From: Mantis religiosa | Taxonomy: Eukaryota; Arthropoda; Insecta; Mantodea; Mantidae | DNA: 64,000 nt | Direction: 5' to 3' | Assembly (NCBI GenBank): GCA_030765055.1 | Contig: CM060953.1 | Span: 194,592,482-194,656,481, forward strand | Part shown: positions 33,143 through 44,490 of the stretch, in pieces | How the letters are laid out: each line of letters opens with the position of its first letter | Position numbering within the stretch: position 1 is the stretch's first letter | Program-made: the position numbers and the translations under genes | The notes under the pieces: generated by a model | Database searches by the model: none | What the model saw: only the letters and a program-made list of their open reading frames with translations | What the model was told of the DNA's origin: nothing

Positions 33143-33470
33143 TGGAGAGCTAGCTACCTCTCTTTCTAATACTACTATAATCATTAAGGTAGCTGTTGCA
33201 ACTCTGTTACACTGCAACAGTTTGCAGTTTTGTTCATCCCTATTGTGTAGGACTATAAAGAAGTTCTGAGCTTCTGCTGTTTTATATGCAATATTCTATG
33301 AAGTGGGAAAAATCAGTTTGCTTTCTAGTATTAGTTTTGTATATTTTAATAAACTTAAACCTATATTTACTCTAACAAAACCCGTGATGCACCCTATTCA
33401 TTTTTCATAATGTAAGAAACAGTATACTTTTATTATAAACTTATATAACTTATATATTTGAATTAATTAA
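33143..33470. other. no gene recognised
   Basis: AT-rich sequence with no detected repeat or coding signal. Confidence 0.4.
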
Positions 33471-34445
33471 TTAGAGTCAACTGAAAAATTCAATGCCATA
33501 GCTGGGTTTTGAACCATGAATCTCCTGGTTTCCATCCAGTCACTCTAACTCCTTGAGCTACCATGGCCAACATGCAGACACAACATTAAACTCTCCAACT
33601 GACTCATTATATTTTCCTGCTAAACCACTTAGTGTCCTCATATTCGAGATACACATTTGTGGCAACTTACTATCGTAAGTACTTGAGTCCCAGGCTTCAT
33701 CATTTAAGTTTTATTATTTAAGTTAATTAATGGAAATTAATAATTTTTTCACACTAGCCGTATATAGGCTAAGCTTTTGAATAGTTAGTCAAATTGAAAA
33801 ATTCAATGCCATGGCCAGGATTTGAATCACGGAATTCTTGGTTTCCGTCCAGTCGCTCTTACCCATTGAGCTACCATGGCCAACGTGCCACCCTGACATT
33901 GAACTCAAACCTTAGCTATACACAGCTAGTGTGAAGAAATTATTAATTCCCATTGATTAACTTAAATAATAACGATGAAGCCTGGGACTCAAGACTTACA
34001 ATAGTAGGTCGCCACAAACGGTGTACCTCGGATACGAGAACCCCTAGTGGATTACCAGGATAATATATATGAGTCAACTGGAGAATTTAATGTCAGGACA
34101 GCACGTTGGACCTTGGTAGCTCAATGGGTAAGAGCGACTGGACGGAAGCCAGGAGATCTGTGATTCAAATCCCAGCCATGGCATGAATTTTTCAGTTTGA
34201 CTCAATCTATTCAAAACCTTAGCCCATATAAGGCTAGTGTGAAGAAATGATTAATTTTCGTTGACTAACTTAAACAATCAATTTGAGTTAATTGATGGAA
34301 ATTATTCATTTCTTCACACTAGCTGTATACAGGCTATGGTATTGGATTGATAGAGTCAACATGAAAAATCCAACGGAAACCAGTAGATCCGTGGTTCAAA
34401 CCCTTGCCATGGTATTGAATTTTTCATGTTGACTCTATCAATTCA
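33471..34445. repeat. cluster of tRNA-module repeats
   Basis: Modules lie at 33495-33567 (minus), 33808-33880 (minus), about 34110-34182 (plus) and 34370-34420 (plus, cut short). The family termini TTAATTAATGGAAATTAATA and TAATTGATGGAAATTATTC and the inverse ends AATTCCCATTGATTAACTTA alternate, so several copies are joined or nested. Blocks such as GCCTGGGACT and CGCCACAAACGGTGTA recur in both orientations. Confidence 0.8.
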
Positions 34446-34820
34446 ATGAATTTGAGATTGAGAGATCAGAAATACTATGTTAAATTACTTTAAAAAGGTG
34501 AATAATGAAATCACAATTTGGAATGGTTTATCATCATAAGTCAAAAGTTCATGGAAAGTGTAATTTAAACGAGATGTTCAATTTTTCGATTGAGGGATAT
34601 AATTTTGATAATCTGTGTAGGAATGCTAAGCTTACCTTTAATTCAATTCAGATTCATAAATAGGATTACTGGGTGAGGGTTGTTGCTGCTTAAGCCCCAA
34701 TCAAAGTTCTGATAATGACAGTGGAACCCTGCTTAACCTCTTACAAAGGAAACAAAGTATTTGTTTAACTATATATCGAGATTTAACTGTATTGGAACAC
34801 CACAGTGAAGCGAAAAATTA

Positions 34821-34897
34821 TTAAATTTTAGATGAGTCGTATTTTTTACATGAAAGTGAAGCAGATGTGTAAAAACTACGACTCATCTAAAATTTAA
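34821..34897. repeat. small palindrome
   Basis: Arms TTAAATTTTAGATGAGTCGT... and its inverse around a 13-base centre. A related sequence starts the PLE fragment at 46306, so this may be a PLE-derived hairpin. Confidence 0.75.
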
Positions 34898-34959
34898 TTA
34901 TTTGTTTAACTGTTATTTTGATATAATTATTAGAAAGTAATTAAAGCATACTAATTTCA

Positions 34960-35330
34960 CTTTATATCTCTCCAGTTTAAAACAAAGGAATCAAAGGATT
35001 TCTTTTTACTCTCCCATATTAATCTGCAGCAGTAAAAAGACGTCACATACACAACAGCATCTTCAAGGTCATGTTGTTCCACTGCCACACGTAAACAAAC
35101 AAAAGAATTCGCTGCGATGCAGTTCAAATGTCTACACAACTCACACAGCTGCACAACTACACTCAACTCAAGTAGCCACTGACTTTTATGGATTGCATTG
35201 TTTTGTTGAAGTTGTGATAAGCCAGTGCTGGTCCCGCTTGGTCAGGAAAGAAAGAGACAGATAGTGCCGCAAGTGCTGAACATTTGCCAAGAGAGAGAAA
35301 CAGAGAGAGAAAGAGACAGAGAGAGATAGT
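34960..35330 (+). repeat. LTR-like fragment, family M
   Basis: Shares CTTCAAGGTCATGTTG, CACACGTAAACAAACAAAAG and CAGTTCAAATGTCTACACAA with 16440-16925. Ends not found. Followed by a GA-rich stretch (AGAGAGAAACAGAGAGAG). Confidence 0.5.
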
Positions 35331-35333
35331 CAA

Positions 35334-35569
35334 CATGAAAAATTCAATGCCATAGCCGGGATTTGAACCACGGATCTCCTGGTTTCTGTCCAGTCGCTCT
35401 AACCCATTGAGCTACCATGGCCAACGTGCTGTCATGACATTAAATTCTCCATTTGACTCATATATTCTCCCGGTAGACCACTAGGGGCTCTCGCATTTGA
35501 GATACACCTTTTGTGGCGACTTACTATCGTAAGTACTCAAGTCCCAGGCTTCATCATTTAACTCTTATT
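35334..35569 (-). repeat. tRNA-module repeat, minus copy
   Basis: A 73-nt module at 35349-35421 (acceptor GCCATGG with CTATGGC, including one G-U pair), then the conserved tail blocks to ACTCTTATTT. It directly abuts the complete element at 35570. Confidence 0.8.
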
Positions 35570-35960
35570 TTAGTTAATTGATGGAAATTCAACATTTCTT
35601 CACATAGCCGTATATAGGCTAAGGTTTTTGATAGAGTCAACATGACTAAAATAAGAGTTAAATGATGAAGCCTGGGACTTAAATACTTACGATAGTAAGT
35701 CGCCACAAACGGTGTATCTTGGATGCGAGAGCCGCTAGTGGTTTACCGGGGTAATATACGAGTTAAATGGAGAATTTAATGTTAGGATGGCACGATGGCC
35801 ATGGTAGCTCAATGGGTTAGAGCGACTGGACGGAAACCAGGAGATCTGTGGTTCAAATTCCGGCCATGGCATTGAATTTTTCATGTTGACTCTATCTATC
35901 AAAACCTTAGACTATACACGGCTAGTGTGAAGAAATTATTAATTTCCATCGATTAACTAA
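35570..35960 (+). repeat. complete inverted-terminus element with a tRNA-like module
   Basis: A 391-bp element. The left terminus TTAGTTAATTGATGGAAATT is repeated inverted at the right (ends 35960), and the similarity extends inward about 75 bases through GGCTAAGGTTTTTGATAGAG to GTCAACATGA. The module at 35798-35870 is exactly 73 nt. It divides as acceptor 7, D-arm GCTC/GAGC, anticodon arm CTGG/CCAG with loop ACGGAAA, variable region 5, and T-loop TTCAAAT. It has an A box (TAGCTCAATGG) and a B box (GGTTCAAATTC). It codes for no protein. Confidence 0.88.
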
Positions 35961-35984
35961 TATACAGAGATAGTTCCGTCTTTC

Positions 35985-37142
35985 TCTTGCTGTGTCGCGA
36001 TTGTTATCGAACAATCGACTCCATTCTAGAACAATGACGGGAGATATATAAACCCCGCAAAGTGTTAGAGCGTAGTCAGTTGTTAACTGAGTTGTTAGTG
36101 GTGTAGTTGCGTGATGGTTATTGTGACAGTGGACATTTGAAATGTACAGCAGTGATTTATTTCGTTTGTTTACGTGGAGCGGGGCGAACGAGGCAACCTT
36201 AAAGATTGCTGTTGCGCATGCCACGTCGTAGAAACTTTCTTTTGTGCGATGCGAGAATATGTTCTAAGTCCAAAGGTGAGCGTATGCTCAAGCAAACGAC
36301 CAGCTGATTTTGGCGTTGCAGCCAACATGAGAGAGATATGTACTTCTTGCAGTCAACCTCTGCAAAAATGCCCCAAACATCTGTCCAGCGGTGCAAAAAG
36401 ACATTGGACGGAGTCCTTTTCTAACAAGGGGCGGCATTCCTAAGGACAGTGTGGATGCTCATATTTCTGAGTATTTGTGGCACAATGACCGCAAAAACCG
36501 GTCAGCAGACCCATTTCAAGAATTAATTAAAGACATTAGACACGTCTACCCTGTAGTGTAACGATGTTTAGCGTAATTAGCTAGTTGGTGAAAATTAGGG
36601 ACTATTGTGTGTGTTTAGTGTAATTAGTTAGTGTAAATTAGGGACTACTATGTGTGTTCAGTGTTTAGATTTAGGTACTACTTTTAGTTTGTCTGCTGAT
36701 AGTGTAATTTCGAGACAACTAAGACTGTTGGCAGCATTATGTTCAGTGGGGAAACAAACATAGTTTGGCTGCACTGAATTTTCAATATGGCTACATTACG
36801 CAGTAAGTAAACAAACAAATAATAAATAACGTTAAAAGAATGCCCTCCAACACGAAAATGCACTATAAAGTAAAGAAATGATATTAAAAATCATTGTTGT
36901 ATTTAAAACAAAAAAGTGTGAAGGAATTAGACAAAAATCGCCACGTCGCACATTAGAAAGAAGAGTCATAAAAACATGAAAAAGTGTGAAGGAATTAGAA
37001 AATAATCGCCGCGTTGCACATTAGAAAGAAGAGCCAAACTGTACTGCTGCAAGGGGTGTACAAAGTTACTGTTTACTGCAATAAAGAGCATTATAAATGC
37101 CTGCAAAAAAAAACTTTTAATTCTACAAACCCACAAAGTCAC
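35985..37142 (-). repeat. LTR-like repeat, family M/L, with a Merlin inside
   Basis: The inverse strand ends TGTGACTTTGTGGGTTTGTA (37142), as in family L, and its other part (35985-36200) matches 16440-16925 in reverse (CGATTGTTATCGAACAATCG, TTCTAGAACAATG). The middle is the Merlin piece at 36217. The far end is uncertain. Confidence 0.5.
36217..37045 (+). mobile_element. Merlin deletion derivative with transposase C-terminus
   Basis: Begins GTAGAAACTTTCTTTTGTGC, as at 12190. After a large deletion it encodes VDAHISEYLWHNDRKNRS and FQELIKDIRHVYP, ending at TAA 36559-36561. This is the C-terminal motif of ISXO2-like transposases (Y-L-W-R-R type). Non-coding sequence from 36700 (GTTGGCAGCATTATGTTCAG) matches 13030-13330. 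Confidence 0.72.
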
Positions 37143-37145
37143 ATA

Positions 37146-38750
37146 TCTTCAGTACAGGATTTACTTTCGTTTTATGGATGGTAAAAGAAGAAGGAATAAC
37201 AAAAAAAAAAAAAAAAGGTCATTTCATTTGTCTCTGAGTGTTGCTGTAGGGAAGCAGTGTTTTACTATCAGTCTTTGATCTCATTTATAATGCCATTGAA
37301 ATTAAAAGATTTTTATTATGTTTTTCTTTTCTTCTTTTTTTATTTTCTAAAGAAATAAAACCCTACAAAGAAAAATTATATTTAATATCAGCATTACAAA
37401 CACCAAGGTAATACAAAAAACAAAGTCACTTAATTATTCTGTCATTAGAAAAGACTAATTATTATATAGGAACTGAATTAACCAGGACAAAAATGGTAAC
37501 ATAAATATATAAGAAAACTAAATTTTTATTCTATTTTATTCAGAACAAAGCTTTAAAATTTTTCAAAACTTTTTCACTTATTTCCTGGTTGTTACACATA
37601 CCATCCAAGGAAACAATAAATCTTTACAAAGGTCTGTCATGGATTTTCTATTTTAATTTTTCAAAACATGCAGTTTGTTTTCAACATCAACACATTGTTC
37701 TAAACATTTGTTCCACTTTGCCAGCTGCGTAACTCCATACAGTTCCACACACAAACACACATTTCTATTTAGCGGGTAGAACTTTAAGACTAATGGAATA
37801 ACACAGGACATGGAAAGATCATATCTAAAATCTAAGTTGGAAAATATTTCCAAAATCTGTAAATAACATCAACATTTATATATATTTTTGTTCATATATT
37901 TATATATTTTCATCAATTTGAACAAAGGTGTGAACACATCACATTATATTTGTTAAATGGAACTTAATCTTTTTGTTGATGTGACATCATACTAACAAGT
38001 GCTAGAACATAATGTCATTTAGAGTATTCCTGCACCCTTCCCCTTATACTGTCCACAAGCATTGTAATTACCGGGTTATACAGCACTAATGTTGACTTCC
38101 TTGTAACGCATATATTTATTTATATTTTTAATATATTCTTCTTGCATTATGCACCTTTCATTTGTTATGTAACAAATAAGAATACTCCATAAGCATGATA
38201 ACAGATATTCACAAAAATTTATTTGCACTATTTAAGAGCCTTAACGTGGGTAAAGAAATGATTTGGCGTAGCTTTCGAAGAATTTTCAGACTCATACAGC
38301 AATCACATGTTAGGAATAAAAGTATAAACACTATGAAAGTGATCTCTTATATTTTTAGTGGTTGAGAATTTAAGATAAAGACGACCACTAGTTTCTCTAA
38401 ATATTTTCCATAGCCTTGTATATCAAATGCCTATGAGGTAATTTTGTACTTGACATATTTTAGATTTTATTTTATTTTTAGTAAAAAGAAAGCTGTACTT
38501 TATTCATAGAATACAGTTCATGAACTTTTCATTTCTAAAACCAATCTTAATGATAATGAAAATCTTTAGTAAGTTTAGGCAATTTTTCAAAGTTACAATC
38601 TTCAGTCATATTCACTCACACTGCATTTCATTACACATTTCCACTAATAGCCAAGTATGTTGGGTTTTCAATTCTAAAGTAGTGTGAATCAAAACAGTCA
38701 AGCACTAGTACATACTGCTATTTTAAAAATTAGTAAAGATTCATTTGGAA
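37146..38750. other. no gene recognised; AT-rich
   Basis: Part of the possible 33.5-kb intron of the minus-strand gene. Only A/T runs and short frames. Confidence 0.45.
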
Positions 38751-38754
38751 AGGT

Positions 38755-38911
38755 AGGGTTAGACTGAAAAATTCAATGCCATAGCCAGGATTTGAACCAC
38801 GGATCTTCTGGTCTTCTCTGTGGCTCAAAACCTGGCTATGGCATTGAATTTTTCAGTCTGACTTTACCTTTCCATACTTTAGCCTACACACGGCCAGTGT
38901 GAAAGAACAAT
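38755..38911. repeat. tRNA-module hairpin with central deletion
   Basis: Inverse halves GTCAGACTGAAAAATTCAAT ... and TTGAATTTTTCAGTCTGACT face each other. The tRNA-like module is reduced to its 3' half on each side (about 38779-38812 and 38820-38841). It ends with the family terminus TGTGAAAGAACAATTAATTT. Confidence 0.8.
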
Positions 38912-41033
38912 TAATTTCCACAAAGATTCATTTGTTCTTTTTACTGTCTGCATAAATAAACATAATACTATAGGTTAAAGAAAAGTAAGTCTGAAAATTA
39001 TTGGAATAATTACCATTTATTTGTGCGGATAAGCAAAAGAGCAAATGAACCTTCTGTATTTAAAAATTACCAAAGGTTCATTTGTTCTTTTGCTTGTCCA
39101 CATATAAATAGAAATTATTCTTCAGAGTCGCAATTCTTTAACCTATGCACATTGCACTTTTCCTCCCATTGTCGTAGAGAAAATAAATTCTATTTAATAT
39201 GTCAAACTTAATGGTTACTGTGTTCTTCAGCTTAGACAATGATAATGATTATACTAATAAGTTATTAATATAAATCAGCCAGTGAAGCTGAACAGATGTG
39301 TAGTGAAGAAAGCTCCAGCAGTTGAGTAGAAAAAGTATTTAAATAATATAAAAGAGAAACAGCAGATAAATGAGAATTAACAAGGAGGAAAGAAATAAGG
39401 GGTTATCCTGCCAAGAGTACTAAGTTTAAGAAAATGTTTGGGTAAAGTATAGGTGAAGGAGAAAAGGGAATACATATGCAATGAAAGTGAGATTATACTT
39501 AAATATAACCTCACAGTAGTGAGGTATATAACAAAATTGATTAATAAGAGTTACACGAGTGAAGCTGAAAGAGGGAAAGTAATAAATATGGGAGATAAAA
39601 TAACTTAAAATATAGAAATTAAATGGAAGAGTGGGAGCAGAATAAGATTAATGAAAAGATAGGAAAAAGTGTTCACAAAATCATATTGGAGAAAGTGGAA
39701 GGTTTATCACACCAGTATAACCAGCATGTTTGGTTATATAAAATCTTAGTTGATAGATTAAGTCAATATAAAAGAAACTAAAAGGTCAAAAGGACAGGAA
39801 AAAGTAATTACACCAAGAAGATATTCATTCTTTTTAACAAGAAAAAGAATTAAAGTCATGGGTTTGGATATCAATATTAAAGAAAACATTAAGCACACAT
39901 TTGTTAATATTGTATATTTAATAAGGATTACTTTAAAGACATAAATGGAATGGAGCTGTTATGATGTGATTTTCATGTGATAATTTATTACAGGTTCAAA
40001 AGGGCGGTAACAGCAGTAAAATGTCATAAGTCACTGATTAATATTTTTCGTTACTTTGTATCACTCTCGGCAATTATAGCAAAAATGTTTCCAGGAGGTC
40101 TAAGGAGGTTGGGAAACACCGAAGTTTGATCCTGGTGGAATCATTTTCACTATAATTGTAGCATCAGGTTGTAACCTTTCATAGAGATCTGTTCTCAACA
40201 TACGCTACATTCTCCTATAGAAACAATGCAGAATGGTATCATTTCATTACAGAAAAATTTGACAGGGGAAGAAGCATGGACACTGCCACAATGTTACAGA
40301 AAATGATTCCTGAATACACCATTATGATTCCCCAAACAAAACAGCAAATGTGGTGTTTTTTCAACAGCAATTCACTGATAAAATTATGAGGAAACAAAAG
40401 TAAAGGAAAGAAGATGGTGGTCTTCTTTTAGAAACTATAAATTTAGCATTCTTAAATACACAAAATAGTATACTGAAACACATGTGTGGTAGCACTATAA
40501 AGAAGTTAGTGAGTATGCACACCATAATATTTTTTTGACAATAGGAGATAATAGAAATATAATTACTGTCCTCTGTTTAAAAGCAGTGTCTCTTTCTATA
40601 TTGGGTGTGATGACTTGTTAATATGCTCAGTGGCCTCTTTGTCAGACATGAGATTCTTTTACATGGCATAATCACAAGACCACAGTCTTTATTTACCTTC
40701 CAAAGAAAGTCATGCTAATGATTTTTATGTCCTAAAAATTCCCTTGCCCTTCGCCAAGGTTGAACCTGTGACCTTGGTATCAAGATGAACAACTTCATTC
40801 TCATGACCAATTTAGTCACACCTGACAAGTAATAACCAAGTCATCAACAAAGGTGAGATGGCTACAATATCAAAAGAGTTACATTTAAATGCTGTTTGAA
40901 TTAAATTGTAAGTATATGCTAAAAATATATAAAGATGGTAAGATTTATATGATAAAATTCAACTAAAAGTAATGTTATATTCAAAGTATAAACTTGAAAG
41001 AAGCGTAGGGACAGTGAAGCACAAATTAGCAAA
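38912..41033. other. no gene recognised
   Basis: AT-rich. Purine-rich sequence at 39300-39800 could be very old LINE ORF1-type DNA, but no frame persists. A small inverted pair containing AGGTTCATTTGTTCTTTTGC surrounds 39030-39100. A tRNA-like trace lies near 40750. Confidence 0.4.
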
Positions 41034-41216
41034 AAAGTGAATCGAGAAGATATTGACATATTGCTTCACTCACACTGTTTATTCACAGGACATGTTTCAA
41101 GAGCTTTTGCTCTTATCATGTACCAGCTGATGGTAAGAGCAAAAGCTCTTGAAACATGTCCTGTGAATAAACAGTGTGAGTGAAGCAATGTGTCAATATC
41201 TTCTCGATTCACTTTT
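41034..41216. repeat. palindrome, about 83-bp arms
   Basis: Arms 41034-41115 and 41134-41216 (GTGAATCGAGAAGATATTGA ... AGAGCTTTTGCTCTTA) pair almost perfectly around an 18-base centre containing CAGCTG. The source repeat is unknown. Confidence 0.92.
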
Positions 41217-41299
41217 GTGCTAATGTTATATTGCTTGTATGCGACATTAAATATAGAAATCATTACAATTTTACAAGAAAATAAAAAGAAATTGGGGAC

Positions 41300-41665
41300 G
41301 AGACACATAGGTATGTAGATTACTGCAATAGGCAAAAGAGGGAAGGATTAGCTTGGATGAGAACAGGAACAATATTTCTAAGAGGGATAAGAGGTAGGGA
41401 AAAGTGAATTTGTGAATTGTGTGGGGGAAAAGAAAGCATAGAACACTATGTAACAGAATGTGAGGAGGTTGCAATGTGGAGAAAAAAGGTTTGGGAGGAA
41501 AAATGGGAGAAAGTAGAGATGAGGATAGTAGCTATAAAACTGCTAACAGGAAAGCAGGAAAAGAAGGTAAGAGTTCTTACAGAAATTAAAAGAAAAATGG
41601 ACAAGAAATGTAAAGAATATAAGAAAGGAAGATGAGGGGGAAGAAAGGGGTTAATTAAGTAACAA
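41300..41665 (+). mobile_element. LINE 3' end fragment
   Basis: The frame 41417-41635 reads MCGGKESIEHYVTECEEV, AMWRKKVWEEKWEKVEMRI and EIKRKMDKKCKEYKKGR. The C-x2-C...H-x4-C end matches the LINE at 56662-58098. Upstream, TTTCTAAGAGGGATAAGAGG corresponds to the FLRGLR-type sequence there. Confidence 0.7.
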
Positions 41666-41689
41666 GGAGACATGGAGGTTAAGAGCTAC

Positions 41690-42166
41690 GAATTGTAAGA
41701 ATTGTGAAAAATGCTACATAGGTCAAACTAAAAGAAATCTAAAACCCAGAGACAAAGAGCACTTTAGAAACATCAGATTGAAACAAGAAGATAAGTCAGC
41801 ATTAGCATTTCATTTTTGGAATGAAAATCATAACATTGATCCAAATCCAAAATTATTAAAAGGAGTGATAAACCAAAATAAATTAACAACTTGGGAGAAC
41901 ATATATGGAAAAATAAGGACTGTGTAATGAACTTTGAAATCCCACCAGTAGATAATTTGACAAAGAAGTTCATAGTTCCACCACCAGAGAGAGGAGAGCA
42001 GACAACAACAGATGCTAGTTGGAGAGAGGTTGAAAATGGAGGCAATGGTCTTTGAAAATAGTCCCTCAATAATATAAAAAAGTGACGAGTGTTAATAAAC
42101 CATCTACAAATAGATTTTACGATTAATTTTGATGTCACTGTTACTAAATTCCTCCAAACACACATG
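41690..42166 (+). mobile_element. Penelope-like element, 3' part
   Basis: Reads SCKNCEKCYIGQTKRN-like sequence (the YIG part), then EHFRNIRLKQEDKSALAFHF and NHNIDPNPKLLKGVINQNKL. It then passes into the terminal block GTTGGAGAGAGGTTGAAAAT ... TTCCTCCAAACACACATG. Near-identical to the 3' part of 55553-56273. Confidence 0.8.
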
Positions 42167-42640
42167 ACAGGAGCACTGTTTCTGAAGGGGTTAAGGGAGA
42201 AGAAAAAAGGGGTATGTGAGGTATGTCGGGGAGAAGAGAGCATGGTGCATAATATGATAGAGTGTAAGGAAATAGCAGAATGGAGAAATAAGGCACAGGA
42301 GGAAAAGGAATAAAATGGATAAAAAAATTGTAGCCATGAGGATTGACAGGAAAGGGCAGAAAGAAGAATAAGAGCATGGGGAAGCTTTTAAAGAAGATGA
42401 CAGATAAGTAGAGTAGAAGAAAAAAGAAGAGGAGCCTAAGAGAATAGAGAAGGAAGAGATCAAGTAGAGGGAGGGCACCTCGAGGTGAGCCAAAGGCCAG
42501 GGAGCCAGGCAACCAGGGGAGCTAAGGGGAGAATAAGTGGCTAGACTACAATTTTTATTTAAGATAAGGTAGGCAATAGAAATATTCTAAATTATGTAAA
42601 CTGAAAATAAAGGTACATTCATTCATTTACTCATACATAC
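42167..42640 (+). mobile_element. LINE 3' end with (CATT)n-type tail
   Basis: The frame FLKGLREKKKGVCEVC, RGEESMVHNMIECKEIAEW is the zinc-knuckle-like LINE end. A 3' UTR follows (GCCAAAGGCCAGGGAGCCAG) and a tail CATTCATTCATTTACTCATA. The same GCCAAAGGCCAGGG-type phrase follows the stop in the LINE at 56662-58098. Confidence 0.72.
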
Positions 42641-44486
42641 TGGAATGACGATAAAATGTTGTTGCATAACATTTTAGCATTTGTTTTCATTTACAGCATT
42701 AAAACTTTTATATATCTTCATTTTGTTTAATAAACCCCACCCAAAGAAAAAGGGGGCATAACTTTTTAATAACAAGGACAAGTTCATAACTGAAAATAAC
42801 TGAGGATGAAAATTAATGTATTAAAGGACAATGGGAGTACATGCACCTTCTGTTACTTACACAGCATAGTTTGATGTTTAAAGTTTTAATTCTTTGTTTC
42901 TGGCAAATAAAGGCAGAACTTTTTGGTTCTCAGCCTACACAAATAATAAAGGAAATGTATCAAAATGCTTGTATATAAGTCTACTTAGCATAAATTTGTA
43001 GCCGTGTTCTTTCTCTTCCATAAATGCAGTACCACAACATAAAACAGCAAACACATAGAGGAAGACCAACTTTGTAACTATAAAGAATATATTAAAATGA
43101 TTTTTTTTTTTTTTAAGATAACCTAGAGTCTCCTCTGCAAGTTTTGTAGGAAGATCAAGAAAAGCTATTTTTCATTGGAGATGGGCAAATATAGCATCCT
43201 AAAATACAGTCGCTAGATAAAACTTTTTGATTGTAAAATCTCAGTACACTACAAAGTAAATATATCCGAAAATTAAGCATATGACTTCTCATTGGCACAA
43301 TATGAATTAAATGTGCCACTTTTATATACTCAATACCACAATAACTCAAAAAATGGAAGATGATCAATGGCATCTTGGGCCAGAACTGTTTGCAGTCATA
43401 ACGCATCTATAAACTTGTTACATATATTATGTCATTTCACAATATTAAACAAAGATGTAATACTTTTAAGATTTTATTAATTTTTCTATAAAAGTTTAAT
43501 ATATTTGATATAGTTAAACTTCTAAACACTTTTGATTTTAATTGGATATTATATAATACTTCTATTCATTAGACATTAACACTTAGTTTAGTTTTGTTGA
43601 AAACTTGTGGAGTTTGATTCACACTAGCACAAAAAGTAAAATTACTTTGCCTTTGTGAAAAACACACAGAGCTTTCAACCTGGAAGTGTAGTAAACACAT
43701 AATAATGTATTTGAATTTACCATTCCATTCTGCAGGTGCAACATATTACAGCTTGCTGTTATGTCCATCCTAAGATATTATTTTGTTCTAGAAAGTAAGG
43801 CACTCCCATTTTGGACTCTATGCTTTCATACACCTTTAGTATTACTAATGCTCTATTACATGCACAATAATGAATATTAGTTATGTCCTGTGAAACACAA
43901 TTTTCTTTGGTTTTACCAGTTACCAGATGCCTTAACATAAATATCCACTAAATGTGAGGGTAACTTTAAGACCATAACCTAAAATCTAAAGAAGAGCACA
44001 CAAAATGAATGAAGCACTGTAAGAATTCTGAAATATTATTGTGAAAATGAATACTCACATAATCATACTTAAGTAAATATTTTGTTTGTTAATGATGTTA
44101 ATTCCTAGGATAATATTTCCAGAATTTTGCTCCACAGGAGTTCACTTACATGCCAGTAAATCTAGTGATATGGCCTGTTATTTTTAAGAACATGTAAAAA
44201 CCATTGGTTTGGCCCAAGTTTAAATATGCAATTTTGGGATCAGTAAGCGACTGCTTAACCAACTGAGCTGCCTACATAAACACATTTGCCAACTTCCTAA
44301 AACTGAAATCAGTAAAGCTTTGCTTCACCCAATAAAGCACAGTAATTTTTGATGACATGAAACTTTGAATGCACAAAATTTTCAGTGAAGTAATGTATAA
44401 AGATTAAATGGGAATTCTGTTTTACAGAAATCCTTGAAGAACTGGTAGTTCTTGCTTAATAGAATTCAGTACAGTGCAATCAAATT
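42641..44486. other. no gene recognised
   Basis: AT-rich sequence. A tRNA-like remnant on the minus strand near 44200-44270 (GCAGCTCAGTTGGTTAAGC) is probably an old SINE head. Confidence 0.4.
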
Positions 44487-44490
44487 TTAA

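Noticed and set aside
35798..35870. A functional tRNA gene
   Set aside because: Size and spacing fit, but the anticodon loop lacks U33, the T-stem has mismatches, the fold lies inside a repeat, and many diverged copies exist.
15802..38911. A CRISPR array from repeated short blocks
   Set aside because: Repeats are dispersed, in both orientations, with irregular spacing, and belong to a eukaryotic transposable element family.
40750..40850. tRNA-like sequence on the minus strand
   Set aside because: Only short similarity to tRNA arms; no cloverleaf could be drawn.
44200..44275. tRNA-like sequence on the minus strand (GCAGCTCAGTTGGTTAAGC)
   Set aside because: Only the A-box half is good; the B box is decayed. 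Probably an old SINE head.
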